Positions 9,084 to 19,076 of a DNA stretch of 64,000 nucleotides are shown here, piece by piece; the stretch's first letter is position 1, and each line of letters opens with the position of its first letter. A program made the position numbers and the translations under genes. The DNA comes from Cryobacterium sp. M96 (GTDB lineage Bacteria; Actinomycetota; Actinomycetes; Actinomycetales; Microbacteriaceae). Location: contig NZ_PJJS01000052.1 of the NCBI RefSeq assembly GCF_002929845.1, forward strand, positions 124,001 to 188,000, given 5' to 3'. A model generated the notes under the pieces. It worked only from the letters and a program-made list of their open reading frames with translations. It was not told the DNA's origin and searched no databases.

Positions 9084-10153
9084 TTCCGCTCCCAGAAGCT
9101 CGGTCCGACGGGTTCAGTGAAATCGCTTTGTGCAATGAGATATCCCTCGGAGTCTACCGTGATGGGCAGCTGCGGCAACGGGCGCTTGGCCGGTCCGAAG
9201 ATGACTTCGCACTGGTTCGTCACATCGAACTGCGACTGGTGACAGGGGCACAGGAGCGTGTGGGTCTGCTGTTCATAAAGCGCGACCGGGCATCCGACGT
9301 GCGTGCAGATCTTTGAGTAGGCGACAATGCCGTCGTACGACCAGTCCTTCTTGTCGGCGGGCTCATTGATGTCTTCCGGCTTCAGCCTCATCAGAAGAAC
9401 TGCGGCCTTGGCCTTCTCTTCGAGTTTGCCGTGGCCGAGGTCCTGCAGTCCTTCCGGAATCACGTGGAAGGCCGAGCCGAGGGTGACGTCGGAGGCCTTG
9501 ATCGGTGTGCCCGTGGGGTCGATCGCGAGCCTGGTGCCCTTCTTCCACATGGTGTGTTCGAGAGCTGCAGCCGGATTGGTGTCCTGCGGGCCCAAGCCGC
9601 GAAACAGCACGACGGCCGGCAGCGGAAAGGCGATCAAGGCACCGATGAGGCTGTTTCGGATGAGCGTACGGCGACCGATGCCCGATTCAACATTGGCCTC
9701 GTGAAAGATCTCGACCGCGCGTTCGCGGGTCTCGTCCGACCCCCGCACCGGGTGGCGCTCGTCGACGCCTTCGTGGTCGAACATGAGCGCCTTGCCCCAG
9801 TGCACGGCGCCGATGCCGATTGCCAGCAGGGCGAGAGTGAGGCCGAGACCAATGAAGAGGTTGTTCAGACGAACCGAATCCGGTTCCTCAGGGATGATCG
9901 GGAAGACCATATACGCCACGATCGCGAACACACTGCCCACGATCGACAGGTAAAAGAGCGTGTAGACGGTTCGCTCGGCGCGACGCTCCGCGCTGGGGTT
10001 GAGGTCGGTGACGCGCGGTCGGTGCGGGGGGAGACCCGGATTGGCCACGGCATCCCGTACGACGACGGCGGTGCCTGCGGGAGCCCCCTCATGCCCGACG
10101 CTCGACGAGTCAGCAGCGGTCAAGTCCTTCCCGCTGTTATCGTCCTTGGCCAT
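9080..10153 (-). CDS. qcrA: cytochrome bc1 (bcc) complex Rieske iron-sulfur subunit
   Basis: This 357-residue subunit has three membrane segments in the N-terminal half (such as VYTLFYLSIVGSVFAIVAYMVF and LGLTLALLAIGIGAVHWG) and a C-terminal Rieske domain. The [2Fe-2S] ligands are in CTHVGCP and CPCHQSQFD, and the loops carry the disulfide cysteines. Three helices instead of one are characteristic of actinobacterial QcrA. It oxidises menaquinol together with QcrB and passes electrons to QcrC. The four-base overlap with qcrB implies translational coupling, and qcrC ends 55 bases upstream. Confidence 0.96.
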   Translation of the reverse strand: MAKDDNSGKDLTAADSSSVGHEGAPAGTAVVVRDAVANPGLPPHRPRVTDLNPSAERRAERTVYTLFYLSIVGSVFAIVAYMVFPIIPEEPDSVRLNNLFIGLGLTLALLAIGIGAVHWGKALMFDHEGVDERHPVRGSDETRERAVEIFHEANVESGIGRRTLIRNSLIGALIAFPLPAVVLFRGLGPQDTNPAAALEHTMWKKGTRLAIDPTGTPIKASDVTLGSAFHVIPEGLQDLGHGKLEEKAKAAVLLMRLKPEDINEPADKKDWSYDGIVAYSKICTHVGCPVALYEQQTHTLLCPCHQSQFDVTNQCEVIFGPAKRPLPQLPITVDSEGYLIAQSDFTEPVGPSFWERN

Positions 10154-10208
10154 TGTTCTCCTTCATCGGAATTCTCATAAAACAGTTTGTGTCAGACCTG
10201 GTCGGTGA

Positions 10209-11021
10209 TCAGTTCGACTTGGCGGTGATCCACACCGTCAGGGCAACGATCGACCCAAGACCGAAGATCCAGAGGAAAAGACCTTCCGAGACCGGTCCGA
10301 GGGCACCCAGAGCGAATCCACCGGGGGACGGGTTGTTGTCCAGGTACTTGAGGTACGTAATGATGTCCCGCTTGCTCTCCGGGGAAATGTTCATGTCGTT
10401 GAACACGGGCATGTTCTGCGGGCCGGTGACCATGGCCTCGTAGATGTGCTTCTCCGTAACCCCGGCCAGGGCAGGCGCATACTTGCCCTGAGTGAGGGCA
10501 CCACCGGCGCCGGCGACGTTGTGGCACATTGCGCAGTTGATGCGGAACAACTCGGCGCCCTTGGCGGCATCGCCCTCGGCGTCGAGGAGAGACGGATCCG
10601 GAAGTGCCGGACCCGGCGCAAGGGACGCCACGTAAGCGGCGAGCGACACGATCTGCTCGTCTGTGAACTGGACCGCCTTCTTCTCAGCCTGCGGTCCGTT
10701 CAACTGCATCGGCATGCGTCCGGTGCCCACCTGGAAGTCGACCGATGCAGCGCCGACGCCGATCAGGCTGGGGCCAGCATTGGTGCCCGCTGCTTCCAAT
10801 CCGTGACAGGTGGCGCAGTTGGCCGCAAAGAGTTTCTGCCCTTCGCCGACGGTTTGCTGCGACGCAGCGTTCGTCTCCGCACTGGCCGTGCTCGTGCTGA
10901 AAGCCGCGTATGCGCCCCCGGTGAAGAGGAGTCCGATCGCGATGAGGGCGACGCTGGCAAGCGGGCTGCGACGGCCGGCTTTGCGACCGTCGGACTGCTT
11001 CGGTGTGCTAATCGTGGTCAT
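10209..11021 (-). CDS. qcrC: cytochrome bc1 (bcc) complex diheme cytochrome c subunit
   Basis: A 270-residue diheme cytochrome cc that replaces a separate cytochrome c in actinobacteria and docks to CtaC. Two heme-binding motifs are visible, CATCHG and CAMCHN, each in its own cytochrome c domain. An N-terminal membrane segment (PLASVALIAIGLLFTGGAYAAF) and a C-terminal anchor (LFLWIFGLGSIVALTVWI) are both present. I chose the ATG giving MTTISTPK because it places the first membrane segment 20 residues in; the frame is open a little further upstream. It is 22 bases downstream of ctaE. Confidence 0.95.
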   Translation of the reverse strand: MTTISTPKQSDGRKAGRRSPLASVALIAIGLLFTGGAYAAFSTSTASAETNAASQQTVGEGQKLFAANCATCHGLEAAGTNAGPSLIGVGAASVDFQVGTGRMPMQLNGPQAEKKAVQFTDEQIVSLAAYVASLAPGPALPDPSLLDAEGDAAKGAELFRINCAMCHNVAGAGGALTQGKYAPALAGVTEKHIYEAMVTGPQNMPVFNDMNISPESKRDIITYLKYLDNNPSPGGFALGALGPVSEGLFLWIFGLGSIVALTVWITAKSN

Positions 11022-11043
11022 ACGTGGTGTCCACTCCGACTTT

Positions 11044-11712
11044 CTATTTAAGAACGTAAATGACGAGGAACAGCCCGATCCAGACAACGTCGACGAAGTG
11101 CCAGTAGTACGACACGACGATGGCGCTCGTTGCTTCCTTGTGACCGAAGTTCTTGACCGCGAAGGCGCGCCCGATGACGAGCAGGAACGCGATCAGGCCG
11201 GCAGTCACGTGAATACCGTGGAAACCGGTGGTGAGGTAGAATGCGGATCCGTACGCGTTGCTGGTAAGCGAGACGCCCTCGGAAACGAGAGTCGCGTACT
11301 CGAAGACCTGACCGGACACGAATATGGCGCCGAGGGCGTAGGTGAGGAAGAACCACTCGACCATGCCCCACTGGCTCGGTTTCCATCCGGTCGAGCGTGA
11401 TTGCAGGCGTTCTGCCGCAAACACTCCGAACTGGCAGGTCACCGAAGAGGACACGAGGATCAGTGTGTTCACAAGGGCGAATCCGAAGCCGTGCTTCTCC
11501 GTCTCGAATAACCACAATTCAGGCGACGTCGACCGCAGCGTGAAGTAGATGGCGAAGAGCCCGGCGAAGAACATGACTTCGCTGCCCAACCAGACGATTG
11601 TGCCAACAGCCACGCTGTTGGGCCGGTTAACAACGGGCGCATTGACCGTGTAGGTAATTGATGGACTCGTCACTCTTCTATTATGGCCGATTTGCGTATC
11701 GGTTATTGTCAT
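11044..11712 (-). CDS. ctaE: cytochrome c oxidase subunit III (aa3-type)
   Basis: A subunit III with five hydrophobic helices and the conserved [23 protein letters not shown]-terminal region, shortened here to its core [10 protein letters not shown], plus [18 protein letters not shown] early on. It supports the stability of subunit I and proton uptake. The start is uncertain: ATG at 11712 gives MTITDTQIG and 222 residues, while GTG at 11673 would give a 209-residue form closer to many homologues. It heads the ctaE-qcrC-qcrA-qcrB cluster, so one oxidase subunit travels with its electron donor complex rather than with ctaCDF. Confidence 0.93.
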   Translation of the reverse strand: MTITDTQIGHNRRVTSPSITYTVNAPVVNRPNSVAVGTIVWLGSEVMFFAGLFAIYFTLRSTSPELWLFETEKHGFGFALVNTLILVSSSVTCQFGVFAAERLQSRSTGWKPSQWGMVEWFFLTYALGAIFVSGQVFEYATLVSEGVSLTSNAYGSAFYLTTGFHGIHVTAGLIAFLLVIGRAFAVKNFGHKEATSAIVVSYYWHFVDVVWIGLFLVIYVLK

Positions 11713-11817
11713 CGGGGCGGACCTGTCGCTCAATTACCGGAATGACTACCTGATTGGAACAAACGCGCCCCGGGAAGCGAATTCGGGACGGATCGTCGAT
11801 CTCGCTAAAATCGATCC

Positions 11818-12870
11818 ATGCTTGAAATTCAGTCCTGGCCAAACGTCCTCAGTGCTCTGCTTTCGGGGAAGGACCTCAGCGTCTCCGATGCCGCGTGGAG
11901 CATGGAGCAGGTCATGCTGGGGGAGGCAACTCCGGCGCAGCTGGCCGGCTTCCTCGTAGCCCTGCGCGCCAAGGGCGAAACCGTGGACGAAATCGTCGGG
12001 TTTCGGGATGCGATCCTCGACCATGCCGTACCGCTGGCGGTGAACCCGATGGCCCTGGACATCGTCGGCACTGGTGGGGATCGGTTCGGCACCGTCAACA
12101 TCTCGACGATGGCCTCCATCGTCTGCGCCGGGGTCGGCGTTCCCGTGATCAAACACGGCAACCGGGCCTCAAGCTCGGCGTCCGGTTCGTCGGACGTGCT
12201 TGCTGCCCTCGGCATTGACCTGTCACTGTCTGCCGACAAGGTTGCTGCCATTCTGGATACGGCCGGGATCACCTTCGCCTTCGCTGCCGCTTTTCACCCG
12301 GGGTTCCGCCACGCAGCGCTTGCGCGCAAGGAGCTCGGCATCCCCACGGTGTTCAACTACCTCGGCCCGTTGTGCAATCCGGCCCGTCCCGAGGCGTCAG
12401 CAGTGGGAGTCGCAAACCTGGACCGAGTTCCGCTCATCGTGGGTGTATTCCAGACACGCGGGGCGACGGCCCTGGTCTTCCGCGGTGACGACGGTCTCGA
12501 TGAGCTGACCACGACGGGCCACAGCCATGTCTGGGAGGTGTCGCGGGGCCTGGTGACAGAGCACGACATCGATCCGCGTGACCTAGGAATCCGACGGGCC
12601 TCGATCAATGAGCTCGTTGGCGGGGACGCTGAGCACAATGCGGCCGTCGTTCATTCAGTGCTGGCCGGTGAGGTCGGTGCGGTGCGTGACATCGTCCTGC
12701 TGAACGCGGCCGCCGGCCTGGTCGCGTTTGACCTTGCAAACGATCCCGCGCAGTCTCAAGTCAATATTATCGAGCGCTTTCGCACTAAAATAATTGTGGC
12801 CGCGGAGGCAGTCGACTCCGGTGCGGCCACGGCCAAGCTCGCTGAGTGGGTCGCGGCCAGTCGGGTGTGA
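11818..12870 (+). CDS. trpD: anthranilate phosphoribosyltransferase
   Basis: The second step of tryptophan synthesis, joining anthranilate to phosphoribosyl pyrophosphate. The 350-residue product has the PRPP and metal signature GTGGDRFGTVNIST (near residue 83) and the anthranilate-site stretch KHGNRASSSASGSSDVLAALG in slightly shortened view around residue 111, with VFNYLGPLCNPARP further on. Length matches the family. No other trp gene is next to it; it stands alone between the divergent ctaE and the convergent glpK remnant. The region upstream is short (about 100 bases), so its promoter must lie close to that of ctaE. Confidence 0.95.
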   Translation: MLEIQSWPNVLSALLSGKDLSVSDAAWSMEQVMLGEATPAQLAGFLVALRAKGETVDEIVGFRDAILDHAVPLAVNPMALDIVGTGGDRFGTVNISTMASIVCAGVGVPVIKHGNRASSSASGSSDVLAALGIDLSLSADKVAAILDTAGITFAFAAAFHPGFRHAALARKELGIPTVFNYLGPLCNPARPEASAVGVANLDRVPLIVGVFQTRGATALVFRGDDGLDELTTTGHSHVWEVSRGLVTEHDIDPRDLGIRRASINELVGGDAEHNAAVVHSVLAGEVGAVRDIVLLNAAAGLVAFDLANDPAQSQVNIIERFRTKIIVAAEAVDSGAATAKLAEWVAASRV

Positions 12871-12899
12871 CCCGGCTGGCCCAGACAAAACGAGACGAG

Positions 12900-14378
<1,479 letters not shown>

Positions 14379-14446
14379 GGAATACCTCCTTGGATTGCGA
14401 GAATCAGTGCTTGACGCGGCGCACGCCGCTGCGTGAAGCCACACAG

Positions 14447-14479
14447 CGCGGGCCGATTCAATGACTGAACCGGCCCGCG
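14447..14479 (-). other. stem-loop between glpF and glpK
   Basis: CGCGGGCCG pairs exactly with CGGCCCGCG, and after one mismatch an inner TTCA/TGAA stem closes a five-base loop. It starts eight bases after the glpF stop. It could end or stabilise the glpF transcript. No T-run follows on the minus strand. Confidence 0.55.
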
Positions 14480-14486
14480 GGAAGGA

Positions 14487-15251
14487 TTACGTGAGGACGG
14501 GCAATAGGAACAGGGAAGCCCATCCGGCGAGCATGCCGCCAATGACCGGACCCACGACAGGAACCCAGGAATAGGCCCAATCAGACGTTCCCTTGCCCTT
14601 GATCGGCAGGACGAAGTGCGCGATGCGGGGCCCCAGGTCACGAGCCGGGTTGATGGCGTATCCGGTCGGCCCACCGAGCGAGGTGCCGATGACGATAACT
14701 AGCAGCGCGACGGGCAGTGCGCCGAGCGCGGCCAGTCCGCCACTCTCGCCCTGGCGCCCGCCACCGAACGCCAGAACGACGAAGACAAGCACGAATGTGC
14801 CGATGATCTCGGTTGTCAGGTTCCATCCGTAGGAGCGGATGGCCGGACCGGTCGAGAAGACGCCGAGTTTGTTGGCGGAGTTGGGCTCAGCGTCGAAGTG
14901 CTGTTTGTAGGCCAGCCAGCAAAAGACGGCTCCGATGAAGGCGCCGAGGAGCTGACCCGCGATGTAGGTGAGGACAGACAGGAAGTTCACGGGAACGCCC
15001 GAACCGAACTCCGTCGCACCCGATGTCACCAGGCCGAGGGTGACTGCCGGGTTAAGGTGTGCACCAGAGTTGTAGGCGACGATGACACCGGCGAAGACCG
15101 CGAAACCCCACCCGATGGTGACCATGAGGAATCCGCCGCCGAGGCCCTTGTTCTTGGCCAGCGCGACGTTGGCGACCACACCGGTTCCGAGGAGGACGAG
15201 TATCCCCGTGCCCAGCACTTCCGATAAGAATACGACTCCAATATTGTCCAC
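14487..15251 (-). CDS. glpF: glycerol uptake facilitator (MIP family aquaglyceroporin)
   Basis: A 254-residue channel with six membrane helices and two half-helix NPA motifs, GAHLNPAVTLG and GYAINPARDLGPR. The Asp right after the second NPA-Arg is the mark of glycerol-conducting rather than water-selective members. It would let glycerol, and possibly dihydroxyacetone, enter by facilitated diffusion. It was evidently the first gene of a glpF-glpK operon, and the kinase downstream is now a pseudogene. It appears intact, and its start region faces the divergent dhaKLM operon, which suggests that shared substrate handling keeps it under selection. Confidence 0.94.
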   Translation of the reverse strand: MDNIGVVFLSEVLGTGILVLLGTGVVANVALAKNKGLGGGFLMVTIGWGFAVFAGVIVAYNSGAHLNPAVTLGLVTSGATEFGSGVPVNFLSVLTYIAGQLLGAFIGAVFCWLAYKQHFDAEPNSANKLGVFSTGPAIRSYGWNLTTEIIGTFVLVFVVLAFGGGRQGESGGLAALGALPVALLVIVIGTSLGGPTGYAINPARDLGPRIAHFVLPIKGKGTSDWAYSWVPVVGPVIGGMLAGWASLFLLPVLT

Positions 15252-15475
15252 GTTGACCTTTCTTGGTGAGGCTGAAGATGCCGGAGCGACCCAGAGCGGT
15301 GAGCGATCGGCGTTACCATAGCGCGGCGATTAACGCAGCGGAATGGGCCGGTGGACGCGTAATTCACCGCCCCTTACCGGCAGCGAGGGCAGCGCGTAGG
15401 TTGAGCCTAAAGTGCATAGCGCTCCACAACAGCCCGTCGACGGGCCGTCCAACCACCTCGATCGAAGGAAGAGAC

Positions 15476-16477
15476 ATGAAGAAACTCGTCAATGATCCCA
15501 AGAACGTCGTCGCTGAGGCCGTGGCCGGGTTCGGCGCGGCCCACGCCGATATCGTCCGGATTTCGACGGAACCGACCTACATCGTGCGCACGGAAGCTCC
15601 CGTTGCCGGGAAAGTGGGTCTGGTCAGCGGAGGAGGAAGCGGACACGAGCCACTTCACGGTGGGTTCGTCGGGTTCGGGATGCTGGACGCAGCCGTACCC
15701 GGGGCCGTTTTCACCTCACCGACACCCGACCCGATCCTCGCCGCGACGAAGGCGGTCGATGGGGGAGCGGGGGTGCTCCACATCGTCAAGAACTACACCG
15801 GGGACGTCTTGAATTTCGAGACCGCCGCCGACCTCGCCGCCGCGGACGGAATCGAGGTCCGCTCGGTGATCGTCAACGACGACGTCGCCGTGAAGGACTC
15901 GCTGTACACGGCCGGGCGACGTGGCGTGGCCGGAACGGTCCTGGTCGAGAAGATCGCTGGAGCGTCGGCTGAGCGCGGAGACGCCCTGGAGACTGTCGCC
16001 GCGATCGCAGAGAGGGTCATCTCCGGTGTGCGTTCGATGGGTGTGGCGCTGACGCCGTGCGTTGTTCCCCACGCCGGGGAAGGCAGCTTCACGCTCGCCG
16101 ACGATGAGATAGAGATCGGGATCGGCATCCACGGCGAGCCGGGGCGCGCGCGGATCAAGCTGGAGCCGGCCGACGCCATCGTCGACCGGCTCCTCGGCCC
16201 TATCCTTGAGGACATCCCGTTCGTAGCCGGGGACGAGGTGCTGCTCTTCGTCAACGGAATGGGCGGCACACCGCAAATCGAGCTGTACATCGTGTTTCGA
16301 CGGGCCGCCGAGGTGTTGGCCGAACAGGGGATCGAAGTATCCAGGACACTCGTCGGGAACTTTACGACGTCTCTCGAGATGCAGGGAACATCCATCACCG
16401 TGCTGAAACTCGATGACGAACTGACTGCCCTGTGGGATGCGCCGGTCCAGACGGCAGCGCTACGGTGGGGACGATAG
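15476..16477 (+). CDS. dhaK: dihydroxyacetone kinase subunit DhaK
   Basis: The substrate-binding subunit of the PTS-dependent dihydroxyacetone kinase, 333 residues. [15 protein letters not shown] near residue 48 is the conserved N-terminal signature, and GIGIHGEPG near residue 218 contains the His that binds dihydroxyacetone covalently as a hemiaminal. The start is the ATG giving [11 protein letters not shown], with GAAGGAAGAG just upstream; the frame extends further upstream without similarity. It opens dhaKLM, with dhaL 19 bases downstream. Its phosphoryl donor is the ADP bound in DhaL, recharged by DhaM. Confidence 0.95.
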   Translation: MKKLVNDPKNVVAEAVAGFGAAHADIVRISTEPTYIVRTEAPVAGKVGLVSGGGSGHEPLHGGFVGFGMLDAAVPGAVFTSPTPDPILAATKAVDGGAGVLHIVKNYTGDVLNFETAADLAAADGIEVRSVIVNDDVAVKDSLYTAGRRGVAGTVLVEKIAGASAERGDALETVAAIAERVISGVRSMGVALTPCVVPHAGEGSFTLADDEIEIGIGIHGEPGRARIKLEPADAIVDRLLGPILEDIPFVAGDEVLLFVNGMGGTPQIELYIVFRRAAEVLAEQGIEVSRTLVGNFTTSLEMQGTSITVLKLDDELTALWDAPVQTAALRWGR

Positions 16478-16496
16478 GCCGGTAGAAGGAGATCCA

Positions 16497-17135
16497 ATGA
16501 AGCTAGACGGCACGTGGGCGAAAGCCTGGATCAGGACCAGCGCGGCGGTAATGAATGAGCACCGTGTGGAATTGATTGATCTGGACCGTGAAATCGGCGA
16601 TGGTGATCATGGCGAAAACATGGACCGCGGTTTCCAGGCGGTGCTGTTGAAACTCGATGACCTTTCGTCCGAGGCGAACCCCGGGGACGTCTTCAAACTC
16701 GTCGCAACCACGTTGATCTCAACCGTGGGCGGTGCGGCGGGTCCACTGTATGGAACAGCGTTCCTCAAGGCGGCCGTGGCCATCACCGGCTCGGCTGATC
16801 TTGACGGGGCCGCTCTAGTCGCATTCCTGGCGGCCGCGCGAGACGGCATCGTCCTGCGCGGCAAGGCGGAACCCGGAGACAAGACCATGGTCGATGCCTG
16901 GACTCCGGCGGTCGACGCCGCCGAAGCAGCCCGTGCCGACGGTGCGAACGACCTGGCGATTTTGATGGCGGCGGCAGCTGCCGCCGAGGCAGGGGCAGAG
17001 GCGACGGAACCCTGGGTTGCGCGCAAGGGACGGGCTAGCTACCTCGGCGAACGGGCCATCGGTCACCGCGACCCGGGAGCGCAGTCTTCGGCCCTGCTGT
17101 TGCGAGCAGCTGCCGACACCGCAGCGACCGCCTGA
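16497..17135 (+). CDS. dhaL: dihydroxyacetone kinase subunit DhaL
   Basis: The nucleotide-binding subunit, 212 residues. DREIGDGDHGENMDRGF near residue 29 supplies the acidic residues that hold two magnesium ions and ADP, and GGAAGPLYGTAFL and GDKTMVDAW are further family motifs. In PTS-type systems this ADP is a fixed cofactor that DhaM rephosphorylates. The start ATG has AGAAGGAG about five bases upstream. Its stop is followed after one base by the dhaM start, so the two are probably translated together. Confidence 0.95.
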   Translation: MKLDGTWAKAWIRTSAAVMNEHRVELIDLDREIGDGDHGENMDRGFQAVLLKLDDLSSEANPGDVFKLVATTLISTVGGAAGPLYGTAFLKAAVAITGSADLDGAALVAFLAAARDGIVLRGKAEPGDKTMVDAWTPAVDAAEAARADGANDLAILMAAAAAAEAGAEATEPWVARKGRASYLGERAIGHRDPGAQSSALLLRAAADTAATA

Positions 17136-17136
17136 A

Positions 17137-17823
17137 ATGACCGCCACAGAGGGGCTTGTCGGCCTCGTTTTCATCTCCCACAGCTCGAAGATCGCCGACG
17201 GTCTCCTCGATCTGGCAACTCAGATGGCACCCCAAACGAGGATGGTCCCGGCCGGTGGGACAGACGACGGGGGTATCGGCACGAGCTTCACGAAGGTGGT
17301 CAGCGGCATTGCACAGGCTGACGCCGGCGCCGGCGTCGTGCTCCTCTGCGACCTGGGCTCCGCGATCCTGACGGCCGAAACCGCGTTGGATTTCCTCGGA
17401 GACGCGGCGCGTGCCCGAGTACGAATCGTGGATGCGCCTCTGGTCGAGGGGGGTGTGGCTGCGGCCGCCGCCGCCGAGATTGGGGGAGACATCGAGTCTG
17501 TCGTGCGGGCCGCGCAATCCGCAGCCGGGGCCGTCTCCGCAGCTGGGGCGGAACCAGCGCTGCCGCCGGTGGTCACGCGAACCGTTACCCTGGTGAACAA
17601 GGATGGTCTGCATGCCCGACCGGCTGCTGACTTCGTGAAGCTCGCCAATACGTTCGAGGCACGAGTCACCGTGAACGGCAGGGATGCATCCAGTCTGCTC
17701 GCCGTGATGTCACTCGGACTCATCCGCGGCATGACCGCGAAGATCTCCTCCTCGGATGAGGCCGGAGCGGCAGCCGTAGCCGCTCTGGGAGACCTTCTGG
17801 AATCGGGCTTCGGAGAAGAATAG
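17137..17823 (+). CDS. dhaM: PTS-dependent dihydroxyacetone kinase phosphotransferase subunit DhaM (EIIA-HPr)
   Basis: A two-domain phosphocarrier of 228 residues. Residues 1-130 form the mannose-type EIIA domain, with the active His in FISHSSKIADG and the GGTDDGGIGTSF loop. Residues about 147-228 form an HPr domain, with the active His in NKDGLHARPAADFVKLA and the regulatory-type Ser region SSLLAVMSLGL. There is no EI domain, so it needs Enzyme I from elsewhere in the genome. It completes dhaKLM and implies that phosphoenolpyruvate, not ATP, drives dihydroxyacetone phosphorylation. All catalytic residues look intact, in contrast with glpK next door. Confidence 0.93.
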   Translation: MTATEGLVGLVFISHSSKIADGLLDLATQMAPQTRMVPAGGTDDGGIGTSFTKVVSGIAQADAGAGVVLLCDLGSAILTAETALDFLGDAARARVRIVDAPLVEGGVAAAAAAEIGGDIESVVRAAQSAAGAVSAAGAEPALPPVVTRTVTLVNKDGLHARPAADFVKLANTFEARVTVNGRDASSLLAVMSLGLIRGMTAKISSSDEAGAAAVAALGDLLESGFGEE

Positions 17824-17875
17824 ACGCAAAGCACACGCATCTGGTCGATTTTGAAACTCGGCGTAGTCTGAGCAC

Positions 17876-18169
17876 ATGGACAAAGACAGGGAACCGCCGG
17901 TGAGCAGTCCTACTCGCCACTCCGACCGAGTGGATCCGCGATTCGCGGATACGGACGTGCCGACTGATCTGAAGGAATGCCCGGTCTGTGGGCAGACCAT
18001 GCGTGCACATTTGATCGAGCGCGGCGCCCATGACACTATCCTTACGTGCCCCGTGCCGCATCCGGGCGCGTGGGACCGGGACGCGTTCCTGCCCGTGAAC
18101 GAATTCGGGATGGTCCTGCGCCCGCACGAACCGGAGAACACCGACAAGGAAATCGACCGCCCAGAATGA
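17876..18169 (+). CDS. small conserved protein with CPVCG zinc-ribbon motif
   Basis: A 97-residue protein I cannot name. It has a CPVCGQTM knuckle near residue 39 and a second Cys...His cluster, ILTCPVPHPGAW, about 24 residues later. This pattern suggests a single zinc-ribbon, with charged flanks at both ends. The ATG start follows the dhaM stop by about 50 bases on the same strand, so it may be read from the same transcript, but nothing in it points to glycerol metabolism. No membrane segment or signal peptide is visible. Confidence 0.6.
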   Translation: MDKDREPPVSSPTRHSDRVDPRFADTDVPTDLKECPVCGQTMRAHLIERGAHDTILTCPVPHPGAWDRDAFLPVNEFGMVLRPHEPENTDKEIDRPE

Positions 18170-18421
18170 GTCCGGCGGCGGCGGTTCGGCTAACCGTCGC
18201 CAAATGTCTGCACAAGGGTCCTAATCCACCGCTGGACACATTCCGGCACGATGCATGACGCTTCGGAAGTGATCCTATGCCTCACCTGGTCAGGCGAAAG
18301 CATCGTCTGTGCTGACATAATGTGCATTATCGGTCAACCAATGAAGAGGTCTGGACGTGCTGGCCGGACTCGACTACTTTGTGCGACACGGCACGTTCCC
18401 AGAATCCGAGAGGCAGCTGAA

Positions 18422-18493
18422 ATGCCCATTACCGTTACGGCCTTCGATCTGTCGTTGGATTAGAGAGCGCTCAGCACGTCAGAAATCACCGGT
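18422..18493 (+). other. possible interrupted N-terminus of the HdeD-type gene
   Basis: From an ATG at 18422 with GAGAGG eight bases upstream, the frame reads MPITVTAFDLSLD, then a TAG at 18461, then RALSTSEITGVRLAIAG without a frame change into the membrane protein. The upstream part looks like a natural leader for this family, so the TAG may be a nonsense mutation. Upstream, 18170-18421 holds no gene or repeat that I can support. Confidence 0.45.
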
Positions 18494-19018
18494 GTGCGCC
18501 TGGCCATTGCTGGCACCGGCCTGTTGGCCCTGGTCGTCGGCGTCCTGATCCTGTCCTGGCCGGACGCCACCGTCGGCTCCCTCAAGATCCTCTTCGGCCT
18601 GTACTTTTTGATCAGCGGCATCGTTCACGTAGGCCGAGGATTATTCACACAGGGTGCGTCCGGCGGTAGCCGGGTTGTGAACATCCTGCTCGGCGTGCTG
18701 CTGATCGTCGGCGGTATCGTGGCAATCAGAAACCCTTTGGACACCCTGGCAGTGCTCGGGATGCTCATCGGGAGCTCCTGGATCGTGGAAGGTGTGGCCG
18801 GATTGGTCGAGACGGCTCCGGACTCCAGCAGGTGGTTCGGTGCGGTCTTCGGCGCCATCGCCGTCGTGACCGGCGTCGTGGTGCTCTTCTCCCCCGTCGA
18901 GTCGGTCACCATTCTGGTCACGATCGGCGGAGTGTTCCTCGTTCTGTCCGGGATTATCCAACTGGCGCAGGCCTTCATGTTCGGCCGGGGCCGGTCGCCG
19001 ACACTCGATACGGCGTAG
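18494..19018 (+). CDS. HdeD/DUF308 family membrane protein
   Basis: 174 residues forming six hydrophobic helices in three pairs. Examples are LLALVVGVLILSWPDATV and ILFGLYFLISGIVHVGRG, with LLGVLLIVGGIVAIRNP, SSWIVEGVAGL and LVTIGGVFLVLSGIIQLAQA following. The repeated helix-(W/R)P-helix pattern is the DUF308 repeat of the HdeD acid-resistance family; the actual role in actinobacteria is not known. The GTG at 18494 has no evident ribosome binding site, whereas the upstream ATG at 18422 does, but a TAG separates the two. It may be expressed by re-initiation or may be a recent pseudogene. Confidence 0.75.
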   Translation: MRLAIAGTGLLALVVGVLILSWPDATVGSLKILFGLYFLISGIVHVGRGLFTQGASGGSRVVNILLGVLLIVGGIVAIRNPLDTLAVLGMLIGSSWIVEGVAGLVETAPDSSRWFGAVFGAIAVVTGVVVLFSPVESVTILVTIGGVFLVLSGIIQLAQAFMFGRGRSPTLDTA

Positions 19019-19076
19019 CCGCTCGGCGCGGCCGCACGGCATTCGCCAGGCCGCACTGCACGTGCTGCCCGCGACG

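Noticed and set aside
7719-9242. A 507-codon plus-strand open frame opposite qcrB
   Set aside because: Antisense shadow of qcrB, with no motifs and His/Glu/Asp-rich composition expected from reading the complement of membrane-protein codons.
18251-18463. A 70-codon frame as an independent small gene
   Set aside because: Its only plausible part begins at 18422 and reads into the HdeD-type gene in the same frame; the earlier part has no ribosome binding site or similarity.
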